In this document: positions 62,920 through 64,000 of the stretch, one piece after another
Layout of the letters: every line of letters starts with the position of its first letter
How positions within the stretch are numbered: position 1 is the first letter of the stretch
Source: Isochrysis galbana
Lineage: Eukaryota > Haptophyta > Isochrysidales > Isochrysidaceae
Length of the DNA stretch: 64,000 nt
Reading direction: 5' to 3'
Assembly (NCBI GenBank): GCA_018136815.1
Contig: CM030938.1
Span: 1,648,202 to 1,712,201 of the forward strand
Position numbers and translations under genes: made by a program
The notes under the pieces: generated by a model
What the model was told of the DNA's origin: nothing
The model's input: only the letters and a program-made list of their open reading frames with translations
Database searches by the model: none

Positions 62920-64000
62920 TTATGCGGCGGCCGACGACGGCATTAAAGGAGGCAGCGGCGGCGGCGGCGGCCCGAGCGGTGGGGCCCAGGCTGTCGAGGC
63001 GATGTGCACAGCGTCATCATGCCCGTCTAGAAGGGGCGGAGGACCGACCAATGGTGAAGTCCCTGACGGCGGGCGTGCGATGGCTGCATGGTCCAGTTCC
63101 TCTCTCAAAACGCCGACGTTGGAACGAGCGCTGCCTCCTGCCCGCGGCAGGGGTAGCTGGGTTAGCGGCGCCACGTGGTCTGGTAAGCGCCATTCTACCA
63201 CCGTGCCATCCCATTTCGAGAGCTTCATGGACAAGACACTGTCGTCGGCGCTCTCTCCAAGCGGCGGCTCAGGAGCCAAAACGTCGCATCGTTTGAGTAC
63301 GAAAGACGGCGGCGAACCTTCTATGACCGCTCGCCACTGCTGTCCCCCGCAGAGGTAGAATATGACGGGCGCGTGGATTGTTTGACCGGCGGCACGTCCT
63401 CCCACCGCCGTGAGCAAAAACTCGTAGCGTGTGCGATCAAGCTGAGCAGCTCGAACCAACCAGCAAGCGTGATCCCAAGAGACAACTTGAACGCCAGAAG
63501 ACGTTGTTCCACCGATGTCAGCCGCGACGCCATCCACGGGCGGACCAAATGAAAAGCCCTCTGAAGGGAACAAGGGACGTCCCACGTCTAATCTACCGTC
63601 AGCACGTCCGAATTTTTGCAATGCCAATTCTGCTTTTTCAGCGGTTCGCTGTGCCCACGCCGCGTCCGACTTGTCACGTGCATTGAGATCGGCTAGTTTT
63701 CGGCCGAGGACTTCACGCGAGGTGCGAAGGTCTTCTAGCGCCCTGCTGACCGCTGCTGCACGTGAGGCAGCCGTTGCGCGAGATGCGGCTGCTGCCCGGG
63801 CAGCCTTTGCATCACCTATTGATACCGCCGTCTCCTCTGCCGCCGCAGCGGCCGCTGCCGCGGCGCTGGCAGCATGGAGGGCATTCCCACCATCCGTCAA
63901 GAGTAGCCCTAGCCGGTGATGCTCCTTGCTCGCTCGGGCTAGATCGTACGCGGCGAGGCGTCGCGAAGCAGAAGCGATAGCTGCTTCACTAAACGCTCTA
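62920..64000 (-). CDS. unknown protein, 5' end outside window
   Basis: The frame is open from the window edge (63999) to a TAA at 62920, at least 359 residues. No ATG in the frame near 63900 needs to be the start, so the gene continues upstream. The N-terminal part visible is an Ala/Arg/Glu-rich helix, likely coiled coil, containing an alanine run. It is followed by an ordered domain of about 130 residues ('VQVVSWDHACWLVRAAQLDRTRYEFLLTAVGG', 'VIFYLCGGQQWRAVIEG') and a Pro-rich C-terminus. No family recognised. Confidence 0.6.
   Translation of the reverse strand, partial: RAFSEAAIASASRRLAAYDLARASKEHHRLGLLLTDGGNALHAASAAAAAAAAAEETAVSIGDAKAARAAAASRATAASRAAAVSRALEDLRTSREVLGRKLADLNARDKSDAAWAQRTAEKAELALQKFGRADGRLDVGRPLFPSEGFSFGPPVDGVAADIGGTTSSGVQVVSWDHACWLVRAAQLDRTRYEFLLTAVGGRAAGQTIHAPVIFYLCGGQQWRAVIEGSPPSFVLKRCDVLAPEPPLGESADDSVLSMKLSKWDGTVVEWRLPDHVAPLTQLPLPRAGGSARSNVGVLREELDHAAIARPPSGTSPLVGPPPLLDGHDDAVHIASTAWAPPLGPPPPPLPPLMPSSAAA

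Overview
This window is nuclear DNA from a eukaryote, most likely a unicellular flagellated alga. Protein genes are interrupted by short GT-AG introns (71 to 365 nt in the models below). The genes include a cilium assembly factor (DNAAF4-like) together with histidine and leucine biosynthesis enzymes, so the organism is a motile cell that makes its own amino acids. High GC, very long GA/CT and poly-G tracts, and a strong preference for GTG splice donors (18 of 23 modelled introns, 11 of them GTGC) suggest a haptophyte. That assignment is inference; another GC-rich alga is possible. There is one assembly gap (26710-26809).

Layout. 0-6 kb: transposon debris (hAT-like and copia-like), repeats, and a WW-RRM RNA-binding gene. 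6.3-8.5 kb: a C2H2 zinc-finger gene followed by a 1 kb homopurine/homopyrimidine region. 9.4-11.7 kb: a nested cluster of retroelement copies. 13.4-20 kb: an ArfGAP2/3-type gene, then a divergent pair of a secreted PHB-depolymerase/feruloyl-type esterase and a type II membrane protein. 20.3-22.5 kb: retroelement remnant and minisatellite. 22.9-26.7 kb: a large coiled-coil protein that runs into the gap. 27.8-31 kb: a divergent pair (unknown, possibly mitochondrial protein; Tim44/mL45-like protein) flanking a GGAGA satellite. 32.8-36.9 kb: a 13-exon gene that fuses histidinol-phosphatase to histidinol-phosphate aminotransferase. 37-39.3 kb: repeats. 39.3-41.8 kb: DNAAF4-like CS-TPR gene. 42.4-46.7 kb: candidate non-autonomous elements. 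47.7-51.3 kb: an 8-exon pentameric ligand-gated channel. 52.6-53.7 kb: 3-isopropylmalate dehydrogenase. 55.1-62.2 kb: an intronless 2343-residue LRR-IQ protein. 62.9 kb to the end: a partial gene.

The two most striking loci were modelled exon by exon and every splice phase closes. The HisN-HisC fusion (645 residues) carries two consecutive steps of histidine synthesis on one chain. The channel (876 residues) has two ligand-binding domains in tandem, both without the Cys-loop cysteines. It also has a candidate fifth membrane segment and a canonical EF-hand after TM4, an architecture I do not recognise. The extra membrane pass would place the EF-hand in the cytosol, which suggests a channel gated from outside and sensed or tuned by calcium from inside.

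The genes do not form an operon-like unit; this is an ordinary eukaryotic mixture of metabolic, trafficking, ciliary and signalling genes. A recurring local feature is a long GA or CT tract directly upstream of many start codons.
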